Shown here piece after piece: positions 1-10,723 of a stretch of 64,000 nucleotides of DNA. The DNA is from Acanthococcus lagerstroemiae. Its lineage: Eukaryota; Arthropoda; Insecta; Hemiptera; Eriococcidae. Position numbers and translations under genes: made by a program. The notes under the pieces are model-generated. The model saw only the letters and a list, made by a program, of their open reading frames with translations. It ran no database searches and had not been told where the DNA came from. The stretch lies in contig CM063110.1 in assembly GCA_031841125.1 (NCBI GenBank), positions 56,209,946-56,273,945 on the forward strand, in the 5' to 3' direction. Numbering within the stretch: position 1 is the stretch's first letter; each line of letters begins with the position of its first letter.

Positions 1-1362
1 GTCTATAAATTAACTTCTTACATAATTTTGTGTAAACCAAAATCTTCAGCAGGGCTGATGCAAACGAATTTTCCTTTCCCCCCTTTTTTGGAAGGAGGGG
101 GTGGAGGAGAGTGTGGAGGTAATTCAGACCGCAAACGTGTCGACTAATAAGATTTTAAGAAACTTATAAAGTATGTCGACTGACATATGGAACAATCTAA
201 GCTACAGTCTGCTTTTCAGATATTGGCTGCGCACTCCATTACGGTCTCTCTATTGGAACCTATGTCCAGAAAATCTACCCACATCAGATTTTATAAACGA
301 AAATATCCTTTAAATCGAACTGAACTTATCCACTCTATATGTGGACCGAAAACCACAAAAGTGGATTCAATCAGAATATTCAACATTCTGAAAATTTCCG
401 TAGAAAGGAATTGACTCATGTTGGTGTTGTTTCTGCTGAGAGCTGAGTCCATTCAAGATTATTCTATCTAGTTGAAATTCATTCAATCCGAGTCAGGCTG
501 TGCCAGAGGCCAATTAACTTAAGTATAGATATGGGGTAGGAACACCCCAAAGAGCTTTTACCATACGGTACTACAACCCATTATAAATACAGAACGATAA
601 AGAGAAAAGTGTCAGGGTACTCCACTAAAGATGGCATAACAGACGAAAAAGCTCTGGACTACAGAAGGAAGAAATTGTGAATTGGTACACCCTACGTATA
701 GAATATACCAAGTTCACTCACACTCCAACATGGACACTAAGATAGGGCACTGCCGACTATTAACCACGTAAATTTGGATTACGGAAAGAATATTCAGGGG
801 CTCTTTATTAATCAATTCATTTTTGGTGCATTCTGTTACTAATGTAATTCTTTCATTTTCCTACATTGACGTTTTAACCGCTTAAACTCGAAATTATTGT
901 AAGCTAGGAAGTGCACCTTCATGAATCGCTCCCTCCTTTCTCGCCGATGGATGTAACTCAGAATACAAGTTGAGCAGACATGGGAATAGACAAACGGTCT
1001 CACAAGACAGTACTTTTTGTGAACAAAACACAATGAGAGGACATGAAGACAGACAAATAACATTTAGAAGGCGGACTAATAAGTTAACGGATTAAGCTCC
1101 TTCTGAGAGAAGATCCTTGAAAAATAAAGCCCTCCCCCATAACGCTTATCAATGTTGATGTTAGAGGCTCAGACGAAAGCAAAAATAAGGATACAAAAGA
1201 GAATATCAGTGGCGATGGGGGCTACAAATTGATCTGAATGCGAAACTTTAGAAGTACATATATCGTATTCGTTACTTACTTTACCACCTTTCCTCCTTGG
1301 GGTCCTTAAGTCCGAACTTGCCGGTCCACAAATACAAACGATATCAATTGTGTTTAGCCAGA
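1..1362. other. Intergenic, no gene recognised
   Basis: Only short reading frames without recognisable domains occur here. Base composition is AT-rich and unremarkable, with a short G-rich run near 100. I see no promoter, RNA gene or transposon terminus that I can support. Confidence 0.6.
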
Positions 1363-2516
1363 GACGAAACTTTACTTTCAGTTAGAGGGGGGGGGGTGGA
1401 GAAGGAATATTTGCCGATAAATATTTTTTTAACTAAGAATTCGCCGACGAAGTTTTTAAAAATTTGAAAACTTGCCGATTTTTTAATCAAAATATTTTCT
1501 AACTGAAAAAAATAAAAAACAAACAGACGTTCTTAGAAAATGAACAATTCAAATGAACAGTTTCAAAATTTGCCGCAAATTATTGCCCCCCCCCCATAGA
1601 CTCGTCCTTGCAAATGCAGATTGGAACCTTATCCCCCAAACACTCACATTTGCGCACATGAGCATACCCTAGTCTAGGAGGGTAAGCTGGAGGGACGTTA
1701 GGAATACTTGAGCGGAACACACCACACATTTCCTTTACACATTAAGGTGATCATTATTATTTACTCTTGGTGATATTTTTTTCTGAATTTCTTCTAATTT
1801 GACTCCTAAATTGGTTCCAATAAAATCGATAAATAAATAAAAAAAACCTACGAAGTTTTAGGTGGATCCAATCAGGAAAATCCGTGCCACAAGCTCCTTT
1901 TCGTTTCTTATGGGGAAAACACACATGGAGTTTTGACTTTTGTTCCAGACTAAATTTCCCTCCTATATTCACCAGGGTCCAAAAGCTCGTAAATTAAATA
2001 ATAGAACATTTTGCTATCGGATTCAGCTTGTGACATAGGAAAATAAGTCTTACTTTAAACTTTTAGATTTCAGGCTCTAGGTCAAACAGAGAATTTAGTG
2101 AAAACCGAAGAGTCATTGAAATTCGAAATTCAACGTTCGCTACCCACTTTCAGATTTTCGAAATGTCTTCCACATTTCAGCTTTGTTTCAATCTTTCAGA
2201 TAACGTTCGATACTCAGCTTGAAACATCCGGCTATTGACTGACCAGTCTTTGACGGGAGTCCAGGATACTTCATTTCCAGAAATTTCAGTTTGGGGAGGT
2301 AGAGAGAAGAAATTTGCCGCCAAATATTTTTTGAAAACGAAAAATTTGCCAATTTTTTAGTCGAAATATTTTTCAATTGAAAAAGAAAATAAACGAACAA
2401 ATAAACATTCATAAAAAATGAAAAACTCAAATGAACAGTTTCAAAATTTGCCGACAGCCGAAATATTGAGGGGGGAGTTCAACCCCCCACATCCACCTAC
2501 AGTTTCGCCCCTGTGT
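1363..2516 (+). repeat. Composite dispersed repeat, copy 1 (M1-body-M1)
   Basis: Two short repeat units (M1, about 1363-1610 and 2270-2516) flank a body of about 660 bp. M1 starts near 'cgaaactttactttcagtt', has a G-run, several 'aatttgccga' motifs and an A-rich AAAAATAAA block, then a C-run, and ends near 'tttcgcccctg'. The same M1-body-M1 order recurs at 4835-7167. The best-kept M1 (4835-5118) begins CAGGGG...GCGAAAC and ends GTTTCGTCCCTG, so M1 looks like a small element with short inverted termini. No coding capacity is evident. Confidence 0.75.
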
Positions 2517-3903
2517 TTAGAAGCCCGTCACAACATTGTTTAAGGTCTTTGGTAGCGTATAAGTTCTCCGTTGGGGAGAGGGACATAGCGGCAGATCTAT
2601 AAGATTTCGTTCAAATTCTGACTTAACAAGTAGACAAGCAAAAGAAAAACTTTCAGGTCACAATTTTGCCCTAGATGCCTATATTTTGACTCGACAACTA
2701 CGTGAGCAAAAAAAAAAAGTCTCGGGTCTCAAAATTTGGCTAATGATTTCTAAACCATTAGTTTTTTCTCGTGGTCGGGAAGGAGTAGTTCTACCTTGTA
2801 TTCCTCCTTCTTCTCCGCCACTGAAGCTCTTGTCTGTAGTAAAACAAAATATCGTACCATAAAATGGAGACTCCGCGTGGCTCAGACGTACTAATGCAGC
2901 GTGACAACTCCCATCGGGGAGAACTGCAGACTGTCCTCGAACTAAAAAAATATATATCTTGCTGCGAATACGGGGTCAGTCGTTCGGGGTAATCGGCAAG
3001 TCGGAGTATCATTATCCGGACCCACCTCGTTAAAAAAACTGACGAGCTCGCAGCGCTTACGGGGAGTGAATTGCGTTGCATTGAAATTGAAGCAGAGCCT
3101 GTTATACTTACTTTAGTTACTCAGAGATGCAGCTGTACTTATACTCGTTATAGGGAAAACAGTAAACTGAAAAAAAAAAAATTCTGGTGCTCTTTTCTTC
3201 AGTTTTCGCTTGTTCATTCCGCACTCGTGAACAGCACGCCAGACGGTAAATTCAACCCGGGATTATATCTTATTTACGTTCTCTTTCTCTCTCTCCCACT
3301 TACGACTTTCTAGGATCCCGTCTCCGAAGGATCAGAAATGCAGCAGACGAGGTCGCCAGTTTTCCTCTCCGCATTGCATCCTCGAACAAATAGCTCTTGA
3401 GGGTTCCATCCACACACACCTGCTCGCCTAATTACGCTCATTCTTCGAAAATAAGTCAGCCAGCTCAAATACTCTGGTACGTAAGTATGTATTAAAAAAA
3501 ATAAAATAAAGACAAATCTACCTTCATTTTTTTTTCATCAAGTGCAACATCGGCCAAATACAATAATCATAACAATGAACATGTAAAAAATTTGTTTTGT
3601 ATTATAAACGTCCGTAGATCTTAATAAAAATATACTAATTTAAAAAAAAAAAACACCAAAAAAAAACAACGATAAATCGAGAACGTCAAGGTATAAAAAT
3701 AATACATTCGGATACCCGAGTTCGCCTTATTTAAAATTAGTGTCTACATGACGAGTTCGGGAATCCTTAAATTCAATACTCGCGAAGAGGAAAAGGATGC
3801 AGGCAACGAGGACAAACTGAGACACAACAATCCTATAATAAACAGGGAGTTACGCACGAATCGAGGTTATAATTTCAAAATGAATATAGCAATATACCGT
3901 CTA
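2517..3903. other. Intergenic, no gene recognised
   Basis: Short overlapping frames on both strands near 2790-3310 have no domain signature and are treated as chance. Poly-A/poly-T runs lie near 2709, 3170 and 3640. Nothing else is supportable. Confidence 0.5.
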
Positions 3904-4110
3904 CTGGGGTATTATTGGACACCAGTGGTAACATCGGCCACTCATGATTTGTTTACGGATAACGATACTAGCGCTCCTACAAGAAGTCATGAACAGCCGA
4001 TAATACCACCGGTCGGATATTACCCCAGTTGACTTTACTGATAACGATACTAGCGCTCCTACAACAATTCATGAGTGGCCGATATTATCGTAGGTCCAGG
4101 GTACTATATA
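3904..4110. repeat. Imperfect palindrome with repeated arm
   Basis: The stretch 3904-3948 (starting ctggggtattattgg) is an imperfect inverted repeat of 3985-4028 (ending gatattaccccag). The loop carries 'ataacgatactagcgctcct', which occurs again as a direct repeat at about 4040-4060. It is followed by another inverted arm, 'tcatgagtggccgat', which pairs with 'ggccactcatga' at 3937-3948. This is a fold-back or MITE-like structure with a partly duplicated arm. The 94-codon frame across it (3748-4032) is probably non-coding. Confidence 0.7.
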
Positions 4111-4834
4111 TTTCTATCCTCAAAACGAATGAATCATTTGCCCATCAGAGAGTATCATTTTGTGACACATAAAATTTCTTTACTTCACACACATTCTGAA
4201 ATTTACCTTCGATAACGCCGATGAAATATAAAAATATCCTATCCTCTATAATCACTGTACGGGATTTTTTATTCCTCAAAAATCTTTCAATGCCCAATGC
4301 GACTTCAGTTTGGAAAACTGGTCTCCCTCTGTGGTTATTGTGCTCTCGGATGTGATAGGTATTCAATGGAATCTTCAATGTACACAGCAGAACATCTTTT
4401 AAGCAATTTTCACTGGGCTTTACTTATAATTTCAAGCGACCATTTTTTCTTGTGTCATATTTTGCTACATAGTACATACATAATGTTTTTTGCCCCATAA
4501 AATACCTTTACTAATTTTTCTTACACCCCATTCCTCCAATTAAATCAAATTTTTAGTGATAAAAATACCGTTCAATTTAAATATTGACATCATGACCAGA
4601 GTGTTTTATTTAAATTTCAATCAATTACATCAAATAGATACAATAAAAACAAATAATAACTCCAGTACTGTATTCAGAGTAATATTTGTTTCAATATTTT
4701 TTCACAGCAAAAAAAGTAAGTAACTCATTTAACCAAATTTGGTTTTAATAGGTAATTCAGTCCCATAATGAAAGAACCAAAATAGAATAAAAATCTAGAA
4801 ACTGCAATCAGACTTACAAGTAACTAACTACACA
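4029..4834. other. Intergenic, AT-rich, no gene recognised
   Basis: Beyond the repeated arm up to about 4110, this stretch is AT-rich with short frames on both strands and no domain signature. Confidence 0.5.
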
Positions 4835-4953
4835 GGGGAGAGGCGAAACATGACTTTCAGTTTGGAGGGGGGGGGGGAGAAAAACTTGCTGACAAAATTT
4901 TCTGAAAATTTGAAAATTTGCCGATTTTTCAATCAAAATATTTTTTAATTAAA

Positions 4954-4962
4954 AAAAAAATA

Positions 4963-4994
<32 letters not shown>

Positions 4995-5004
4995 TAATAA
5001 TAAA
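4954..5004. repeat. (TAA)n microsatellite
   Basis: Perfect to near-perfect AAT trinucleotide run inside the A-rich block of the M1 repeat. Copy 1 of M1 has no such expansion. Confidence 0.9.
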
Positions 5005-5723
5005 CAAACAAACGTTCTTAGAAAATGAAAAATTCAAATAAACAGTTTCAACATTTGCTGACTGTCTAATTATTGGGGGTGTTCCACCCCCACCCCCTCC
5101 CCGTAGTTTCGTCCCTGCAAATGCAGATTGCAACCTTATCCCCCAAGCACTCACATTCACGCACATGAGCATACCCTGCTGTTCTGGGAGGACAAGGTGG
5201 AAGGAAGTTAGGAATACTTGAGAGGAACACACAACTTCCTTTACACATTGAGGTGGTCGTTTTTTACTCTCAGTGATCTTTTTCTGAATTATTTCTGATT
5301 CTTCTCCTAAGTTGATTCCAATAAAAACAAATCAAATTTTAAAAAAAGTTTCCTGTCGATTGGATTAGGGGAATCCGTGCCAGAAGTTCCCTTTCGTTCT
5401 CATGGGAAAAATACATGGAGTTTTGACTTTTATTCCTGACTAAATTTCCCTCCTATTCGGGCCTTACAGCGTTAGTATCGACTACTCTTATCAGCGACCA
5501 AAAGGTGAAGTTTTTGACACATGTAGCAAAATTTAGGAATCTCGGATGTACGGCCTGAATTCACCAGGACCAGAGACCGTAAATTAAACAATAGAACAGT
5601 TGATATCGGATTAAGCTTGTGACTTTGGAAGATAAATCTTTTGCTTGTCAACCTTTAGCTTTTAATAAAATGTTCAACTTTCTCAAATTTCAGGCTCTAG
5701 GTCAAACAGAGAATCTACTAACA

Positions 5724-6675
5724 ACAGATTTCGGGCTTCTCAAAGCAGTGGCGTGCTGTAGTCGTTTACGGACAATTGCGTGAGTGAGTGAATCACTGAC
5801 TCGTTGAGTGAGTGACGAAGTGAGGAAGTGAATGAATGACTGAGTGAGTGAGTAAATCACTAAATCACTGAGCGAGTGGCTGAGTAACTAAGTGAATAAC
5901 TCAATGAGTAAGTGAGTGACTGAGTGAATCACTGAGTCACTGAGTAAGTGATTGAGTAACTGTGTGAATAACTGAATAAGTAAGCCATTGGCTGAGTGAA
6001 TCACTAAATAAGTAAGTGACTGACTGAGGGAGTAAGAGAATCACTAACTCATTGGGTGAGTGACGGAGTGAGGAAGTGAATGGATAACTGAATTAGAGAA
6101 TGCGTGAATGATTAAGTGAGTGAGCGAGTGATAAACTTGGTAAATGACTAAATGAGTAAGCGAGTTCCCGAGTGAGTCATTGAGTAAGTGATTGAGTGAG
6201 AAAATAACGATAATTGTGAGTGATGCCCTATTGAGTGAGTGTTGATCATGAGTAAGTGAGATGTTGAATCACTAGTAGTGAGTGAATCACTGAGTCTTGT
6301 TAAGTGATTGAGTAACTTGTGAAACTGAATAAGTAAGCGAATGCTGAGTGAGTGATTGATATGATATCAGTGAGTGACGGAGTGAACAGATTTCAGGCTG
6401 CTCCAAGCGGTGGCGCGCTGTAGTCGTTCACCTTGTAACCCTGATTGAGGGGAATATTTCATTTACTGGCATACAAAGAAATCTCAAAAGATTATGAAAA
6501 CGAAAGCGTTTATCGAAAAAATGATTGGGACAAAATTTATAGTACATAAAATTTTCCTTCCATCGAGACAATTTTAATTTCAATCTGAAGAATTTTTCTA
6601 AAATACGTAGGGTTTCAATAGTTCCGGTTTGTCACGTGCCTAAAATTATAGAGGGCGACTCTTTCGCGCTGGCAG
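5724..6675. repeat. GAGT-rich minisatellite block flanked by 45-bp direct repeats
   Basis: The core (about 5775-6385) is a degenerate array of GAGT/GAGTGA words with recurrent 'gtgagtgaatcactga' units. It is bounded by two 45-bp direct repeats, 5724-5768 and 6386-6430, sharing the 'gctgtagtcgtt' core and differing at about five positions. About 245 bp more follow before the host repeat resumes near 6676. The array has no coding capacity. The direct repeats could be duplicated flanks of the array or ends of an inserted element. Confidence 0.75.
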
Positions 6676-7366
6676 TCCGAATAGTCATTGAAATTTGAAA
6701 TTCAACGTTTGCTAAGGACTTCCAGATTTTCTAAATGTCTTCCACATTTCAGCTTTGTTTCAACCTTTCAAATAACGTTCGATACTCAGCTTGAAGCCTT
6801 CTGCTCTTGACTGACTATAGTCTCTAACAGGGGTCATTTTCAGAAACGAAATATGACTTTCAGTTTGGAAAAACGGAGAAGAAAAATTTGCCGACAAATA
6901 TTTTTTAAAAACTGGAAACTCACCGACAAAATGTTTAAAAAATTAAAAAATTTGCCAATTTTAATCGGAATATTTTTTAATTGAAAAAAAAAAATTAATA
7001 AATAAACAAACAAACATGCATAAAAAATAAAAATTCAGATGAACAGTTTCAAAATTTCCCGACTGTCAAATGATTGGGGGTGGAGGTCAAATGAACAGTC
7101 TTAAATCTTGCCAACTTCCAAATTATTGGGGTGTTCAACCCCCTCCCCCCATATTTTCGCCCCTGACTTGCATTTTCAAGAGTTGGCAGTTTTTTTTTTT
7201 GGTTCAGTGATGTGTATTATGGACATTATGGTACTGAATGACAAGCGATGGTGCCTATCCGCACAATTGTACTTTACTGCGTGGCACTAATTCGCCACTA
7301 GACGGCACTAGTATCGCCACTGTGTTAACGTTGTATGTTATTTTATGGCCTGGTACACAGACTGAT

Positions 7367-7486
7367 TGTTTAATAATGAAACCGGTTTTGAGCTGCGCGG
7401 CTATCGTCTGCGTGTCCTCATCACGGAGACACGCGAGACACGCAGGCAACAGCGGCGCAGCTCCAAGCCGGTTTCCTTATTAAACA
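7367..7486. repeat. Long hairpin: 50-bp arms, 20-bp loop
   Basis: Left arm 7367-7416 begins tgtttaataatgaaaccgg; right arm 7437-7486 ends ccggtttccttattaaaca. The arms pair with about six mismatches. The loop lies at 7417-7436 and contains an inner 'gtctc/gagac'-type pairing. The arms are GC-richer than the flanks. The structure could be a small fold-back MITE or a hairpin transcript; no transcription evidence is visible. Confidence 0.8.
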
Positions 7487-7815
7487 ACTACTCTGTATTT
7501 CTAATTAACTCATTGTCGTATTATTATATTGGATAAAAAGGAAACATAAAATCAATATAACGTTCACAATGGTGCCTTGATGATGGGAGGGGATGAAGTT
7601 GACCTTAAGGCTAGTTCTGTGACCTTATAAGGACTCGTATTAAAGAAAAAAAAAATACTGAACCTCACTCAGCCATGTATTTTTCTATACTCGTATACTA
7701 AAAGCCTATCTTCCTTCCTGCGCGTATTCCGCCTCCGGAGAAAGAAACGCCAAACGGGTTGCCTACCTAAAAATCCGGAAAATTACAAGGGCAACCTAAT
7801 TACCTTCAAGGGCAT

Positions 7816-8265
7816 ATCTTCTTCTTTTTTTTTTTCTTCAGGTGCCATATCCGATACCGGACGTTGGCGATCGCGGTTTCTGGCGCATGATTTTTCTGAG
7901 CAGAGTTAGTCGGGGTAGTTTTCCGTTGTTTTCCCCACGGTTTGTTGCGCTCGAGTTTTCCTTTTCTGTACTGAAGAGGGTGCAGCCGCAGTTCGCTTAC
8001 TAGCCACGTGTTTTCACTACACTCGAGTTAGCTGTCCACGACATGCGAACGTACAGTACCGTATCTTTCTGATGTGGTGGTAACCCACCCAGCGATTATA
8101 CTAGTAATGGCTTGCTCATGTAAACTGGCGGGGTTACAGAACGCGTTGTTTCCACCTCGACTGATACTGTAGTCGTTGTGTTTGCTAGTCGATACCACTA
8201 GCATGACTCGAACCCGAGACACAAGGATTGCGTAGCGAGCACGTTACCACTCAGTCACACAGCAA
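7816..8265 (-). mobile_element. tRNA-derived SINE, apparently full length
   Basis: Read on the minus strand, the element starts at 8265 with a tRNA-like head. A-box TGACTGAGTGG is at 8257-8247 and B-box GGTTCGAGTC at 8214-8205. A body of about 350 bp follows and ends in an A-rich/GAA tail (plus-strand T-run at 7817-7841). Flanking target duplications are cttcaagggcat (7804-7815) and cttcaaggacat (8266-8277), 11 of 12 identical. The boxes and spacing fit an internal RNA polymerase III promoter. The body near the tail (around 7850-7900) resembles LINE 3' tails, from which SINEs commonly borrow retrotransposition; that resemblance is from memory. Confidence 0.8.
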
Positions 8266-8277
8266 CTTCAAGGACAT

Positions 8278-9980
8278 GATAAGACATAATAATGACATAA
8301 TTTCCCATAATAAGACATGAATATGCAGAGGCCGACCGGCTACCTTGGACTCGGAGATCTCAAGTATCTCTTGGTATATGTCAAAACCTATATATGCTCC
8401 GCTTGTCTCTATGTTGCTGATAAGACATGACGATAGATAGACATCAGACTCAAATAAAGCGTATAACTTCAATGCTGTTCGAATTCGCTTAGGCGAAGAG
8501 CTTGGGAACCTACAGGTGCTCAAAGGAAATTCGAAAATCGGTAATCAAACTTTCGAAATTCAAACTAAAATGGTCGAAAAACGACTGCGATGTACGCGAT
8601 AGGGTTTCAATCGGCATTATGTTTGACGGACAGCTAAAAGTAAGGTACTTCGTTTAGAAAGACGGGCGATTAGTGTTTATAAAATTTGCACTCGCTGCCC
8701 ACAATTAAAAATCTCTCCAGCATTCTTTTCCCGTCATTCTTTTTTGACACGTCGACCCTTCACGAAACTCATCATCGTTCGTTTTGACGCTTCAACGGCG
8801 CGCCGAAAGCGAGATAAAAATAGCCGTATGGATTGACGTTTCATTATCTGAAAAAAAGAAAGTGTACAGGGAGGGCGAAAAATACGCGTTCGAGAAGTTT
8901 CGGGAATCGAACGAGCAGTATAGAGTTAGCATTCTAGACGTCCACGGAGCGGCCACAGCGTGTGGGCAAATGTGAGCATTGCCCTCTCCCCCAGAACCGA
9001 CGTCATGTTTCCCAGAAAGAAGAGTAAGAATTTGCTTGCTTCTTTCTGGTTTCTTTTAAAGGGGTGGGGGGTGCAATTATTTAGCCCCAAACTGCTCCCA
9101 TTGAAAGATACTACCTTATGGGAACGTGGCTACACGCTGCGGGTTTGTCACGAAGAGTAAATCAACGTGTAATGAAGCTCTGTATTTTTATCGTTGAATA
9201 AGGTGCAGCGGTTAAAAGTGTCCACTTTGAACTAATGAAGGCAGGAGGTGAAGAGACGAAAATCAACGAACATTTCTCAAGTTAGTGATAAGAGTAATAA
9301 TATTCAGAATGCCTACAATAAGTTAATAATAGCTATACGCTTGGACATTGAAACCAGTTATTTGTATTCTTGCTGTTGTTCTAAACAGGCACTGACCGTT
9401 AATTACTTTACAGAGAATAATGACAGATTTTTAATGAGGTACCCGAGGATGAGAGGGAAATATCAAACGTTGGTACGAGTCTGCGCTTGGTGCGGCGCAG
9501 GATGTCACCTAAAATTTACGTTTTTCAAACAAAATATTGAAATTCATGCCTTAAATCATAATTTGAATTCTGTTTTTCAGAGTTGGTTTCATTTCTCTGA
9601 TAAACAAGCATCAGTAAATCACTTTTTCTAATTCCACATTCGAATGCCTTAAAATTATGTTATTAAGCTGAAAATCATTGTAATTAGAGCTGAGTTTCTA
9701 CGCTAACACAAACCAGCCATTTGAAAATATTCAGAATTATCTAATGAGGGTACACGACTGAGCATGAGTCAGTGTGAATTTCACTGAAAATTCAATCAAA
9801 TCACTGAGGAGGGAAATGGTACTTGAAAAAGTGAGGACAGACAAGAAGAATAAGACATTTTGAAAAACAAAGCAAAACTATCCTCTTTTTTTTGGAGGGG
9901 AGTGGGTTTGAATTATTTGGCTCAGGATGCATTTTGCTCAACACCGACACACTGATCTAAAATCAAACAAATTATAGAAG
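8278..9980. other. Intergenic, no gene recognised
   Basis: The longest open frame (9248-9631, 127 codons) has no recognisable domain, an ordinary AT-rich composition and no splice or promoter context I can support. The rest is featureless. Confidence 0.5.
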
Positions 9981-9984
9981 ATAC

Positions 9985-10640
9985 GAAGAGCTTTATGTAA
10001 ACTTAATCGCAAGCCCAAAACAACTTTAAGAATATAATAGGCCTAGAAACGTCTTACAGAGTCTCAGGTACGTCAGAAAGAGTACTTGCGGGTATTAATG
10101 AGAACTGAATGAGGGTTGAAGAATCTCAGCGGGTTTTAAGGAAGTCTTGAAAAGTATTGAATACGTCAAAAAGAGGTTAACACGAATTGTTTCAAGTCTT
10201 GAATAACTTCAAAAACGAATATAGGTAGAAGTCTTAAAGAGACTAAAACAAATCTGGTGAGTCCTAATGAAGCTCAGGTAAATCAAGAGCTCGAAATAAA
10301 TTAAATCTAGGAAAAAGAATCATAAATTCTGAATGAGTCTTACACAGATTTCATTGCAAAACCGAAAGAATCTCAACATTAGTTTAGAAGTCTTAAGGAG
10401 TTTTAAATGAATCAGGAAGAGTATTTAGGACTTCCGAGAACCTTAAATGAGTTTGGAAGAATCTAATTAAGTTTTGAAGAGTCTTGTACACGTCAGGAAG
10501 AATTTTAAACGAGTCTTGCCGAGTCTTAAAAGAGTCTCATAGAGACTAAAACAAGTCTAGTAAAGTCCTTCAGAATCTTAAGCAAGTCATGGCAATGTCG
10601 GGAGGTCGTACCGAGTTTTAATTCCAAAAGTCCTCACTAA
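9985..10640. repeat. Degenerate 'GAGTCTT' repeat tract 1
   Basis: A long quasi-periodic tract of words such as gagtcttgaa, aagtcttaaa, gtctgg and aagtcaggaa, spaced about 12-30 bp. Similar tracts lie at 11370-11880, 23925-24330, 43260-43460 and 54360-54680. All three frames contain stops. Confidence 0.7.
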
Positions 10641-10723
10641 CTTTCTCTACGTGAGAGTGAGAGCCAAAGGTTCTGAAAGAAAGAAAAAAACAAGTCGGAG
10701 CTGGTGCTTTTAGCCATCATAGA

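Larger units (their letters stand above)
4835..7167 (+). repeat. Composite dispersed repeat, copy 2, interrupted
   Basis: This is a second copy of the M1-body-M1 repeat at 1363-2516. M1 lies at 4835-5118 and 6837-7167, the latter with an internal partial duplication. The body is at 5119-5723 and resumes at about 6676-6836. Between the two body halves is an extra block (5724-6675) absent from copy 1, containing a GAGT-rich minisatellite. Shared landmarks include 'cactcacattcacgcacatg' at about 5149 and 'ttccacatttcagctttg' at about 6740, both matched in copy 1. Confidence 0.75.

Noticed and set aside
2791..3313. Overlapping frames of 80-96 codons on both strands
   Set aside because: No recognisable protein features and no homologous pattern.
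4945..5232. 95-codon minus-strand frame with an Ile run
   Set aside because: Translation of the M1 repeat and its TAA microsatellite.
8200..8265. Possible tRNA gene
   Set aside because: A- and B-boxes are present but no full cloverleaf is evident, and the sequence continues into a SINE body with tail and target duplications.
9248..9631. 127-codon frame
   Set aside because: No domain, no splice or promoter context; length is possible by chance in 64 kb.
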